Below are positions 47,538 through 57,790 of a stretch of 64,000 bases of DNA, one piece after another (position 1 is the stretch's first letter; every line of letters begins with the position of its first letter). The notes beneath the pieces were generated by a model. It was not told where the DNA came from. It saw nothing but the letters and a program-made list of their open reading frames with translations, and did no database searches. The DNA comes from Arenicola marina (lineage: Eukaryota > Annelida > Polychaeta > Arenicolidae): NCBI GenBank assembly GCA_964019135.1, contig OZ025260.1, positions 34,156,254 through 34,220,253 on the forward strand, given 5' to 3'. A program made the translations under genes and the position numbers.

Positions 47538-48984
47538 AGTTGTAGGTCCTTATCTAATACATAATGACTGTTAAGTTTGTTAGTGTTTCACCGTTAATTA
47601 TTATGGTAATATGTGTGTTATCATGAATCATGTTCATTTCAAGATGTGTCCGTATTTTGGAGAAGGCTTCCGGGATTGGTGGAGGGCCACGCTGGAACCG
47701 ATCATTCATCTTCGAGGGGTGGTGGGAGGGGGGGGGGGGTACCTTTTCCGATCTCCGCGATTGGCATCCAGGAATTCTTGGAGATTCGCGATTAGCTGTT
47801 GGCAATTTTTTGTGGTCGTTATCCGTAGAATACCTGGTTCAGCGCAAAGACCCTCTCCCAATATACCCCGATCCATTATAGCCGTCTGTGAATTCCTCGA
47901 TATTCGCGATATCATCTGTTTTTTTTTCGCGCCCGGTCTTGAACCGTCCTAGTCTTCGAGATTCGGTAACACTCTCCCTAATTCTTAGAAAATTTGCGAT
48001 TCAGAGGGGTACTCCTCCCTCCGCCCACCCCCCCCCCCCACCCCCCTCCCCCATCTTTGGATGAGGGCACCAGCTGTAAGGATTTTACCCCAAAGGTGAA
48101 TGCAAATTAGTTTTTGGCTTGTTTTTTTACTGTAATAGTTGATGGCAGCTTCTTATGGCAGCTACGTAGATATATCGTGTCATACTGGTTTAGTTCAATT
48201 TAAATAACTCAAGAGTCAATACTAAAACCCTGAAAATAATACATGTGATATTGACGATAAAACAATTGCAAAAATGATAAATGGTCAAGTATTTTAAGCC
48301 AGATACTGACGTTGGATAGCGATCTCCATAATGATCCCCAATCGCGAATATCCAAGAAAAAGACCACGTGGCCTGCATAGGAGTGTCCCTAAAAAGTAAA
48401 TAGTCCTGGACGATTTTTTCCCCTCACAAGTTAGTTTTAGTGAAGAAAAGGAAAGGATATTGATCGGGGGTGAGGGATAACAACCGTGAAGGCTGGTGGG
48501 GTGAGGCCCTGGTGTGCCATTCTCTTACCGGGAGTGTGAGGAGTTCGTGCTGAACGGGGACCCAGGGATGTGAGGGTCAGGTAATAAGGACGGAGAATGA
48601 CAATTGGGGTCGGCGAATTACTAATACAACGTAGAGGGGTGGGACCATTCACAGCAACCCATCTCGACGCATGGAACGAAGGAACAGCCAAATCTTTACC
48701 CTCTTTTTGTATTTCTTTTTTTTCTATCCTTATTCTCCTTTTCTACGCCTTTATCCCGCGTCTCTTCTCATCCTCTCTGTCTGTTTCGCACGTCTTTTTC
48801 GCCATCTGACCTGTTGCCTATTGTGTTCCTCTCGTCCTTTATGTGGGTGAAGCGTTATGGCCTTCCTGCCGATTGTACCGTCACGCATTGCGCCAACCCG
48901 GGACCCTGACCCGGACCAATAAAGGACCGCTGCTGAACTGGCATGGGCGTGAGAGACACCCATTGAGACCATGTCCTATGTCAG

Positions 48985-49081
48985 AGGTCAGATATCACTA
49001 GGCAGAGGTCAGAGGTCAGAGATCAGAGGTCAGATGTCAGAGGTCAGAGGTCAGAGGTCAGAGGTCAGAGATCAGAGGTCA
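48985..49081 (+). repeat. 7-bp repeat of nuclear-receptor half-sites (AGGTCAG)n
   Basis: From 49006 to 49081 eleven 7-bp units lie in perfect register (49006, 49013, and so on to 49076). Eight are exact AGGTCA followed by one base, two are AGATCA and one is ATGTCA. A further AGGTCA is at 48985. Direct AGGTCA repeats with a 1-bp spacer are the DR1 element used by RXR, HNF4 and COUP-TF type receptors. A simple 7-bp microsatellite is the default explanation. Confidence 0.9.
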
Positions 49082-49596
49082 AACAGATAAAAAGGGAGGG
49101 GCGTGGAGGCAGGCTGAAATGACACAGAGACAACATGCGCCAGGAAGACACATCCCGAACAGACGACGACCGAAAAGAATTCCGAGCAACTCAAAGCAGA
49201 TCAGAGAACATAGGGCGAGAAGAGATGGACCGGAAGTGACGAGGTAGTGAGGACACCGGCAGCGATAACGTCATGGCGACGGGAAGAGCGTTTACCGCTG
49301 TCGGTCTTCGGAGAGAACCAGTGGTCTTGCATGGTAGTGGCAGTGCTGGTGGGTGGGGGGGTGCTCTGGGGTTTAAATTTGATGCGGATTTTTGTGGTGG
49401 TAGTGGCGCTGGTGGTTCAGGTCATTGGTGGCGGTGGTGCTGGCACTTGTCGAGGCGCTAATGGTCTATGGGAGGTGTGGGTATTTGTTGGTGATGAGTG
49501 GTACTTCGCGGTGCTGGTGCCGTTGATGCTTCTGGTGCTGATGGTGGCATTGGTGGTGGCTATCATTGGGCCTATATTAACATTGATGGCACTGCT
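49082..49596. other. Leader between the half-site run and the 33-bp array
   Basis: GATAAAAAGG (49086-49095), a poor TATA-like stretch, is followed by a GC-box-like gaggggcgtgg. The first ATG downstream (49135) opens only 35 codons to a TGA at 49237. From about 49330 the sequence is degenerate ggtgctggtggt, grading into the array. No gene is called. Confidence 0.45.
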
Positions 49597-52500
49597 GGCG
49601 CTGCTGGTAGCACCTATAATGGCGCTGATGGCTATGGTTGTGGCGCCTATAATGGCGCTGGTGGCTATGGTTGTGGCGCCTATAATGGCGCTGGTGCCTA
49701 TGGTTGTGGCGCCCATAATGGCGCTGGTGGCTATGGTTGTGGCTCCCATAATGGCGCTGGTGGCTATGGGTGTGGCGCCTATAATGGCGATGGTAGCTAT
49801 GGTTGTGGCGCCCATAATGGCGCTGGTGGCTATGGTTGTGGCGCCTATAATGGCGCTGGTGGCTATGGTTGTGGCTCCCATAATGGCGCTGGTGGCTATG
49901 GTTGTGGCGCCTATAATGACGCTGGTGGCCATGGTTGTGGTGCCTATAATGGCGCTGGTGGCTACGGTTGTGGCGCCTATAATGGCGCTGGTGGCTATGA
50001 TTGTGGCGCCTATAACGGCGCCGGTGGCTATGGTTGTGGCGCCTATAATGGCGCTGCTGGCTATGGCTGTGGCGCCTATAATGGCGCTGGTGGCTATGGT
50101 TGTGGCTCCCATAGTAGCGCTGGTGGCTATGGTTGTGGCGCCTATAATGGCGCTGGTGGCTATGGTTGTGGCTCCCATAATAGCGCTGGTGGCTATGGTT
50201 GTGGCGCCTATATTGGCGATGGTGGCTATGGTTGTGGCGCCTATAATGGCGCTGGTGGCTATGGTTGTGGTTCCGATAATGGCGCTGGTGGCTATGGTTG
50301 TGGCGCCTATAATGGCGCTGGTGGCTATGGCTGTGGCGCCTATAATGGCGCTGGTGGCTATGGTTGTGGCGCCTATAATGGCGGTGGTGGCTATGGCTGT
50401 GGCGCCCATAATGGCGCTGGTGGCTATGGTTGTGGTACCTATAATGGCGCTGGTGGCTATGGTTGTGGTACCTATAATGGCAATGGTGGCTATGGTTGTG
50501 GCGCCTATAATGGCAATGGTGGCTATGGTTGTGGCGCCCATAATGGCGCTGGTGGCTATGGTTGTGGCGCCTATAATGGCAATGGTGGCTATGGTTGTGG
50601 CGCCTATAATGGCAATGGTGGCTATGGTTGTGGCGCCCATAATGGCGCTGGTGGCTATGGTTGTGGCGCCTATAATGGCGCTGGTGGCTATGGTTGTGGC
50701 TCCCATAATGGCGCAGGTGGCTATGGTTGTGGCGCCCATAATGGCGCTGGTGGCTATGGTTGTGGTACCTATAATGGCGCTGGTGGCTATGGTTGTGGTA
50801 CCTATAATGGCGCTGGTGGCTATGGTTGTGGTGCCTATCATGGCGCTGGTGGCTATGGTTGTGGCGCCTATAATGGCGCTGGTGGCTATGGTTGTGGCGC
50901 CTATAATGGCGCTGGTGGCTATGGTAGTGGCGCCTATAATGGCGCTGGTGGCTATGATTGTGGCGCCTATAATGGCGCTGGTGGCTATGGTTGTGGCTCC
51001 TATAATGGCGATGGTGGCTTTGGTTGTGGCGCCCATAATGACGCTGGTGGCTATGGTTGTGGTGCCTATAATGGCGCTGGTGGCTATGGTTGTGGCGCCT
51101 ATAATGGCGCTGGTGGCTATGATTCTGGCGCCTATAATGGCGCTGGTGGCTATGGTTGTGGCGCCTATAATGGCACTGGTGGCTATGGTTGTGGCGCCTA
51201 TAATGGCGCTGGTGGCTATGGTTGTGGCGCCTATAATGGCGCTGGTGGCTATGATTGTGGCGCCTATAATGGCGCTGGTGGCTATGGTTGTGGCGCCTAT
51301 AATGGCGCTGGTGGCTATGGTTGTGGCGCCTATAATGGCGCTGGTGGCTATGGTTGTGGTACCTATAATGGCGCTGGTCGCTATGGTTGTGGTACCTATA
51401 ATGGCGCTGGTGGCTATGGTTGTGGCGCCTATAATGGCGCTGGTGGCTATGGTTGTGGCGCCTATAATGGCGCTGGTGGCAATGGTTGCGGTACCTATAA
51501 TGGCGATGGTGGCTTTGGTTGTGGCGCCCATAATGACGCTGGTGGCTATGGTTGTGGTGCCTATAATGGCGCTGGTGGCTATGGTTGTGGCGCCTATAAT
51601 GGCGCTGGTGGCTATGATTGTGGCGCCTATAATGGCGCTGGTGGCTATGGTTGTGGCGCCTATAATGGCGCTGGTGGCTATGGCTGTGGCGCCTATAATG
51701 ACGCTGGTGGCTATGGTTGTGGCTCTTATAATGGCGCTGATGGCTATGGTTGTGGCGCCTATAATGGCGAAGGTGGCTATGGTTGTGGCGCCCATAATGG
51801 CGCTGGTGGCTATGGTTGTGGCGCCTATAATGACACTGGTGGCCATGGTTGTGGTACCTATAATGGCGCTGGTGGCTATGGTTGTGGCGCCTATAATGAC
51901 GCTGGTGGCTATGGTTGTGGCGCCCATAATGGCGCTGGTGGCTATGGTTGTGGCGCCCATAATGGCGCTGTGGCTATGGCTGTGGCGCCTATAATGGCGC
52001 TGGTGGCTATGGTTGTGGCTCCCATAATGGCGCTGGTGGCTATGGTTGTGGCGCCTATAATGACGCTGGTGGCCATGGTTGTGGCGCCTATAATGGCGCT
52101 GGTGGCTATGGTTGTGGCGCCCATAATGGCGCTGGTGGCTATGGTTGTGGTACCTATAATGGCGCTTGTGGCTATGGTTGTGGCGCCTATAATGGCGCTG
52201 GTGGCTATGGTTGTGGCGCCTATCATGGCGCTGGTGGCTATGGTTGTGGCGTCTATAATGGCGCTGGTGGCTATGGTAGTGGCGCCTAGAATGGCGCTGG
52301 TGGCTATGATTGTGGCGCCTATAATGGCGCTGGTGGCTATGGTTGTGGCGCCTATAATGGCGCTGGTGGCTATGGTTGTGGCGCCTATAATGGCGCTGGT
52401 GGCTATGGTTGTGGCGCCCATAATGGCGCTGGTGGCTATGGTTGTGGTACCTATAATGGCGCTGGTGGCTATGGTTGTGGCACCTATAATGGCGCTGGTG
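49597..52500. repeat. 33-bp minisatellite array, about 88 copies
   Basis: The unit reads ggcgctggtggctatggttg then tggcgcctataat. At 33 bp the frame is kept, and long frames run on both strands: an 11-residue Gly/Tyr/Cys-rich period (GAGGYGCGAYN), a hydrophobic period (ALVAMVVAPIM) and a minus-strand Thr/Ile/Ala period. The Gly/Cys/Tyr frame looks like a structural protein, but its substitutions (A to D or N, G to D, C to S, Y to H) are mostly amino-acid changing. One unit near 51968 has lost a G, after which the frame simply passes to the hydrophobic reading. The apparent start at 49247 is GTG. I judge it non-coding. Confidence 0.9.
50990..51990. repeat. 495-bp (15-unit) superrepeat in the 33-bp array
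   Basis: gatggtggctttggttgtgg at 51010 recurs at 51505 and the gatt(c/g)tggcg variant at 51121 recurs at 51616, both 495 bp apart. The copies also share the cataatgacgctgg unit that follows the first marker. Confidence 0.82.
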
Positions 52501-53369
52501 AGGCTGTTGACGAGCCCGGCTGGCCGTACCAAGCGGACGGGTTACCCGGGACCCTCTTCACGGCCCCCAGAACGTGACTGGAAGCGGTTGTGAGAGAGAG
52601 AGAGAGCCGGCGGCGAGGCAGGCCACTTGAGGGGGCGGCAAGCTTTCCCGAGACCTTGACAGACCCCCGCTCTGGGCACGCAGGGACCCGGGGCCCGACC
52701 GCTAAAAGGACCCTGGCGGAACCCTTCTTAATGACTGCCCGGCGAGAGAGGCGCCTCCCACCGCCAGGGTGACGGGGACTTCAGGCCTCTGACTGACAGC
52801 GGGGTCGCCGGGGGGCATGGGTAGAGGACCCGGTACGTGCGCTGGGCAGGGCGTCCTGAGATTTGGGGGAAGGGGAGAGGGGAGCTCTGGTGGAAAGTGC
52901 TCCAGAGAATAGCATGTACAGTAAAGGTCTAATGACATTGCTCTATGTCGCGCTAGGCCGCGTGGTGTCATTTTGCTCGTTCTTCCATTATTGCTGTGTC
53001 CGCCCTAAGCGTGACAAGTCACTGATCACGCTATGAGACATGAAGCAAACCGGTAAACATATCACACTTGACAATGGCTGAATATTTTTTATTTCTTAGT
53101 TATATGAATAATTGCTTTTTCAGCTCTGTGCTCTAACATGTACCTAATCTTATTGTTTGTGAGATAAAATATTGCCCACCGAATGCTGAATTGAAAATAT
53201 ATTTATCGGAAAATGCTGCAATATAACACCATAGCCAACCCCTCAGGGCTTACGCGTCCCCCCCAAAACTTTTTACAGAATAAATGCACCCCTTTCCTCG
53301 TTGAAAATGAGCCCCCTCCCGCCTGAAGTTACACATGGTTTCTTCATTGTTAAACTGAGGCATTCTTGT

Positions 53370-53384
53370 CCACTAGAGGGACAC
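53370..53384 (+). promoter_or_regulatory. CTCF-like site (ccactagagggacac)
   Basis: Agrees with the CTCF core CCASYAGRKGG, then has A where C is expected, the same deviation as at 44422 and 45602 but on the opposite strand. Confidence 0.28.
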
Positions 53385-53539
53385 GATTTTTATTAGGACA
53401 TCTTGAATACGTCCATGGCCTTCTGTCTGACGGCTAAAAGAGCCGACATCCATTGAAGTCGCACTCCGGCCTGGGTGTGCGCATAAGAAACACGTGACTT
53501 TATTCTTGTGGCCGACGAGCCGATAAGACGCGTGACCTG

Positions 53540-53654
53540 ATTGGCTCAATATGTATTACAGCGCACGCCCCGTTCGCTCGTCGCTGGTCGGTGGTTTCAT
53601 TCAAATGAACCAATTAACTCGCGCAAGCGCAAGTGACACTGACGTCACTTCCGG
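53540..53654. promoter_or_regulatory. Candidate promoter: CCAAT, NRF1-like, CRE and ETS cluster
   Basis: Within 115 bp lie an inverted CCAAT (tgattggct, 53540-53544), a second CCAAT (53610-53614), gcgcaagcgc (53621-53630, one base from the NRF1 palindrome), a perfect CRE TGACGTCA (53640-53647) and CACTTCCGG (53646-53654) overlapping it. On the minus strand the last two read CCGGAAGTGACGTCA, a known ETS-CRE composite of animal CpG promoters. It ends about 95 bp before the ATG at 53749 and 200 bp before the 15-bp array. Direction is not fixed by the motifs. Confidence 0.5.
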
Positions 53655-54848
53655 TATTGCCAACCATCTAGAGTGTATAGAAGTATTGACTAATCTAATC
53701 AAGCTATAATTGGCATGTTGGCTTAATTTTACGAATAAGAAGTAGAAAATGTGCCTGAATTATACACTGGTTAACAGGAACCGAACGGGAGAATTGCCGA
53801 AGACTTTACCGTTGTCGTCAAACCACTCCTTATCCAAACGCTCTTACATTGACCTTTCCCCTTGTCAGTCTACCTCTTGTCAGCCCACCCCTTGTCAGCC
53901 CATCTCTTGCCACCCGACCCCTTGTCAGCTCGCCCCTTGTCAGCCCACCCCTTTTCAGCCCACCCCTTGCCACCCCACCCCTTGTCAGCCCACCCCTTGT
54001 CACCCCACCCCTTGTCAGCCCACCCCTTGTCAGCCCACCCCTTGCCACCCCACCCCTTGTCAGCCCACCCCTTGTCAGCCCACCCCTTGTCAGCCCACTC
54101 CTTGCCAGCCCACCCCTTGCCACCCCACCCCTTGTCAGCCCACCCCTTGTCAGCCCACCCCTTGTCAGCCCACTCTATGCCAGCCCACCCCTTGTCATCC
54201 CACCCCTTGTCAGCCCACCCCTTGTCAGCCCACCCCTTGCCACCCCACCCCTTGTCAGCCCACCCCTTGTCAGCCCACCCCTTGTCAGCCCACTCCTTGC
54301 CAGCCCACCCCTTGCCACCCCACCCCTTTTCAGCTCGCCCCTTGTCAGCACACCCCTTGTCAGCCCACCCCTTGCCACCCCACCCCTTGTTAGCCCACCT
54401 CTTGTCAGCCCACCCCTTGCCACCCCACCCCTTCTCAGCTCACCCCTTGTCAGCCCACCGCTTGTCAGCCCACCCCTTGACACCCCACCCCTTGTCACCC
54501 CATCCATTGTCAGCCCACCCCTTGTCAGCCCATCCCTTGTCAGCCCACCCATTGTCAGCCCACCCATTGGCATTCCACCCCTAGTCTTCCCTCCCCTTGT
54601 CAGCCCACCCATTGTCAATCTACCTCTTGTCAGCCCACCCCTCATCAGCCCACCCCTTGCCACCCCACCCCTTGTCAGACCACCCCTTGTCAGCCCACCC
54701 ATTGTCAGACCACCCATTGTCATCCCAGGCCTAGTCTTCCCACCCCTGTCAGCCCACCCCTTGCCAGTCCACCCTTTGTCAGCCCACTCCTTGTCAGCCC
54801 ACCCATTGTCAGCCCACCCTTTGTCAGTCCACCCCTTGTCAGCCCACC

Positions 54849-57790
54849 TTGTCAGCCCACCCTTATCAGCCCACTCCTTGTCAGCCCACCCCGTGTCCTC
54901 CCACACCTTGTCACCCCACCCCTTGTCAGCCCAGCCCTTGTCACCCCACCCCTTGTCAACCCACTCCTTGTCATCCCACCCCTTATCAGCCCACCCCTTA
55001 TCAGCCCAGCCCACGTCAGCCCTCCCCTTGTCAGCTCACCCCTTGTCACCCCACTCCTTGTCAGCCCACCCTGTATCAGCCAATACCTTGTCAGCCCACC
55101 ACTTGTCACTCCACCCCTTGTCAGCCCACCCTTGTCCTCCAACACCTTGTCACCCCACCCCTTGTCAGCCCACCCCTTGTCACCCCACTCCTTGTCATCC
55201 CACCCCTTATCAGCCCACCCCTTGTCGGCCCACCCCACGTCAGCCCTCCCCTTATCAGCCCACCCCTTGTCATCCCACCCCTTATCAGCCCACTCCTTGA
55301 CAGCCCACCCCACGTCAGCCCTTCCCTTGTCACCCCACTCCTTGTCTTCCCACCCTATATCAGCCCATACCTTGTCGGCCCATACCTTGTCAGCCCACCC
55401 CTTGTCACCCCACCCCTTGTCAGCCCCCTCCTTGTCAGCCCACCCCTTGTCAGCCCACCCCTTGTCAGCCCTCCCTTTGTCAGCCCACCCCTTGTCAGCC
55501 CACCCCTTGTCACCCCATCCTTTGTCAGCCCCCCTTGTCAGCCCTCCCCTTGTCAGCCCACCCCTTGTCCTCCCACACCTTGTCACCCCACCCCTTGTCA
55601 GCTTGCCCCTTGTCAGCACACCCCTTGTCCTCCCACCCTATTGCCATCCCACCCCTTGTCAGCCGACCCCTTGTCAGCCCACCCCTTGCCACTCCACCCC
55701 TTGTCAGCTCACCCCTTGTCAGCCCACCCCTTGTCAGCCCACCCCTTGCCACCCCACCCCTTGTCACCCCATCTATTGTCAGCCCACCCCTTGTCAGCCC
55801 ACCCATTGTCAGCCCACCCATTGTCATTCCACCCCTTGTCAGTCCACCCCTTGCCACCCCACCCCTTGTCATCCCACCCCTAGTCTTCCCACCCCCGTCA
55901 GCCCACCCCTGGTCAGTCCACCCTTTGTCAGCCCACTCCTTGTCAGCCCACCCATTGTCAGCCCACCCTTTGTCAGTCCACCTCTTGTCAGCCCACCTTG
56001 TCAGCCCACCTTTATCAGCCCACCCTTGTCAGCCCACCCCTTGTCCTCCCACACCTTGTCACCCCACCTCTTGTCAGCCCACTCCTTGTCACCCCACCCC
56101 TTGTCACTCCACTCCTTGTCATCCCACCCCTTATCAGCCCACCTCTTATCAGCCCACCCCACGTCAGCCCTCCCCTTGTCAGCTCACCCCTTGTCACCCC
56201 ACTCCTTGTCAGCCCACCCCGTATCAGCCCATACCTTGTCAGCCCACCACTTGTCACCCCACCCCTTGTCAGCCCACCCTTGTCCTCCCACACCTTGTCA
56301 CCCCACCCCTTGTCAGCCCACCCCTTGTCACCCCACTCCTTGTCATCCCACCCCTTATCAGCCCACCCCTTGTCAGCCCACCCCACGTCAGCCCTCCCCT
56401 TATCAGCCCACCTCTTGTCACTCCACCCCTTATCAGCCCACCCCTTGTCAGCCCACCCCTTGTCACCCCACTCCTTGTCAGCCCACACCGTATCAGCCCA
56501 TACCTTGTCAGCCCACCCCTTGTCAGCCCACCCCTTGTCACCCCACTCCTTGTCATCCCACCCCTTATCACCCCACCCCTTGTCAGCCCACCCTTGTCCT
56601 CCCACGCCTTGTCACCCCACCCCTTGTCAGCCCACCCCTTGTCACCCCACTCCTTGTCATCCCACCCCTTATCAGCCCACCCCTTGTCAGCCCACTCCTT
56701 GTCAGCCCACCCATTGTCAGCCCACCCTTTGTCAGTCCACCCCTTGTCAGCCCACCTTGTCAGCCCACCCTTATCAGCCCACTCCTTGTCAGCCCACCCC
56801 GTGTCCTCCCACACCTTGTCACCCCACCCCTTGTCAGCCCAGCCCTTGTCACCCCACCCCTTGTCAACCCACTCCTTGTCATCCCACCCCTTATCAGCCC
56901 ACCCCTTATCAGCCCACCCCACGTCAGCCCTCCCCTTGTCAGCTCACCCCTTGTCACCCCACTCCTTGTCAGCCCACCCTGTATCAGCCAATACCTTGTC
57001 AGCCCACCACTTGTCACTCCACCCCTTGTCAGCCCACCCTTGTCCTCCAACACCTTGTCACCCCACCCTTTGTCAGCCCACCCCTTGTCACCCCACTCCT
57101 TGTCATCCCACCCCTTATCAGCCCACCCCTTGTCGGCCCACCCCACGTCAGCCCTCCCCTTATCAGCCCACCCCTTGTCATCCCACCCCTTATAAGCCCA
57201 CTCCTTGACAGCCCACCCCACGTCAGCCCTTCCCTTGTCACCCCACTCCTTGTCTTCCCACCCTATATCAGCCCATACCTTGTCGGCCCATACCTTGTCA
57301 GCCCACCCCTTGTCACCCCACCCCTTGTCAGCCCCCTCCTTGTCAGCCCACCCCTTGTCAGCCCACCCCTTGTCAGCCCTCCCTTTGTCAGCCCACCCCT
57401 TGTCAGCCCACCCCTTGTCACCCCATCCTTTGTCAGCCCCCCTTGTCAGCCCTCCCCTTGTCAGCCCACCCCTTGTCCTCCCACACCTTGTCACCCCACC
57501 CCTTGTCAGCTTGCCCCTTGTCAGCACACCCCTTGTCCTCCCACCCTATTGCCACCCCACCCCTTGTCAGCCGACCCCTTGTCAGCCCACCCCTTGCCAC
57601 TCCACCCCTTGTCAGCTCACCCCTTGTCAGCCCACCCCTTGTCAGCCCACCCCTTGCCACCCCACCCCTTGTCACCCCATCCATTGTCAGCCCACCCCTT
57701 GTCAGCCCACCCATTGTCAGCCCACCCATTGTCATTCCACCCCTTGTCAGTCCACCCCTTGCCACCCCACCCCTTGTCATCCCACCCCTA
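54849..57790. repeat. 1,908-bp superrepeat in the 15-bp array
   Basis: The minus-strand translations of 54852-55619 and 56760-57527 are almost identical, as are 55525-55872 and 57433-57780, all at 1,908 bp. The private ccaccctatt variant at 55633 recurs at 57541. 1,908 is not a multiple of 15, so internal short units were copied too. Confidence 0.9.

Larger units (their letters stand above)
45118..48984. other. Unique island, 3.9 kb, no gene recognised
   Basis: Mostly AT-rich with short open frames only. It contains C16 (45133-45148), G12 (47728-47739) and C12 (48028-48039) runs, a CTCF-like site at 45602, an inverted-repeat pair at 46391 and 47310, a duplicated CRE at 47157-47213, a fold-back at 47322-47537, and several attcgcgat-like elements (about 47783, 47900 and 48341). 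A CCAAT lies at 48916-48920. Confidence 0.55.
52501..53855. other. Unique island, 1.35 kb, ending in a promoter-like zone
   Basis: The left part is GC-rich with a short (GA)n run at about 52591-52605. The centre is AT-rich. The right part holds a CTCF-like motif (53370), CACGTGAC (53491-53498) and the ETS-CRE cluster. An ATG at 53749 (A at -3) opens a frame of 36 or so unique codons that then runs into the 15-bp array as a Cys-Pro-Thr period until 54393. All other array frames are equally open, so I do not call a gene. Confidence 0.5.

Noticed and set aside
49247..52593. Membrane-like (ALVAMVVAPIM) or silk/eggshell-like (GAGGYGCGAYN) protein
   Set aside because: Both readings come from the same DNA in different phases. 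The start at 49247 is GTG, a one-base loss near 51968 exchanges one for the other, and substitutions show no third-position bias.
53749..54393. A Cys/Pro/Thr-repeat protein starting at the ATG 95 bp after the ETS-CRE cluster
   Set aside because: Position and ATG context are suggestive, but the repeat part is open in every frame, Q/H and C/F changes show no constraint, and the unique leader of about 36 codons matches nothing I recognise. Kept only as a testable idea.
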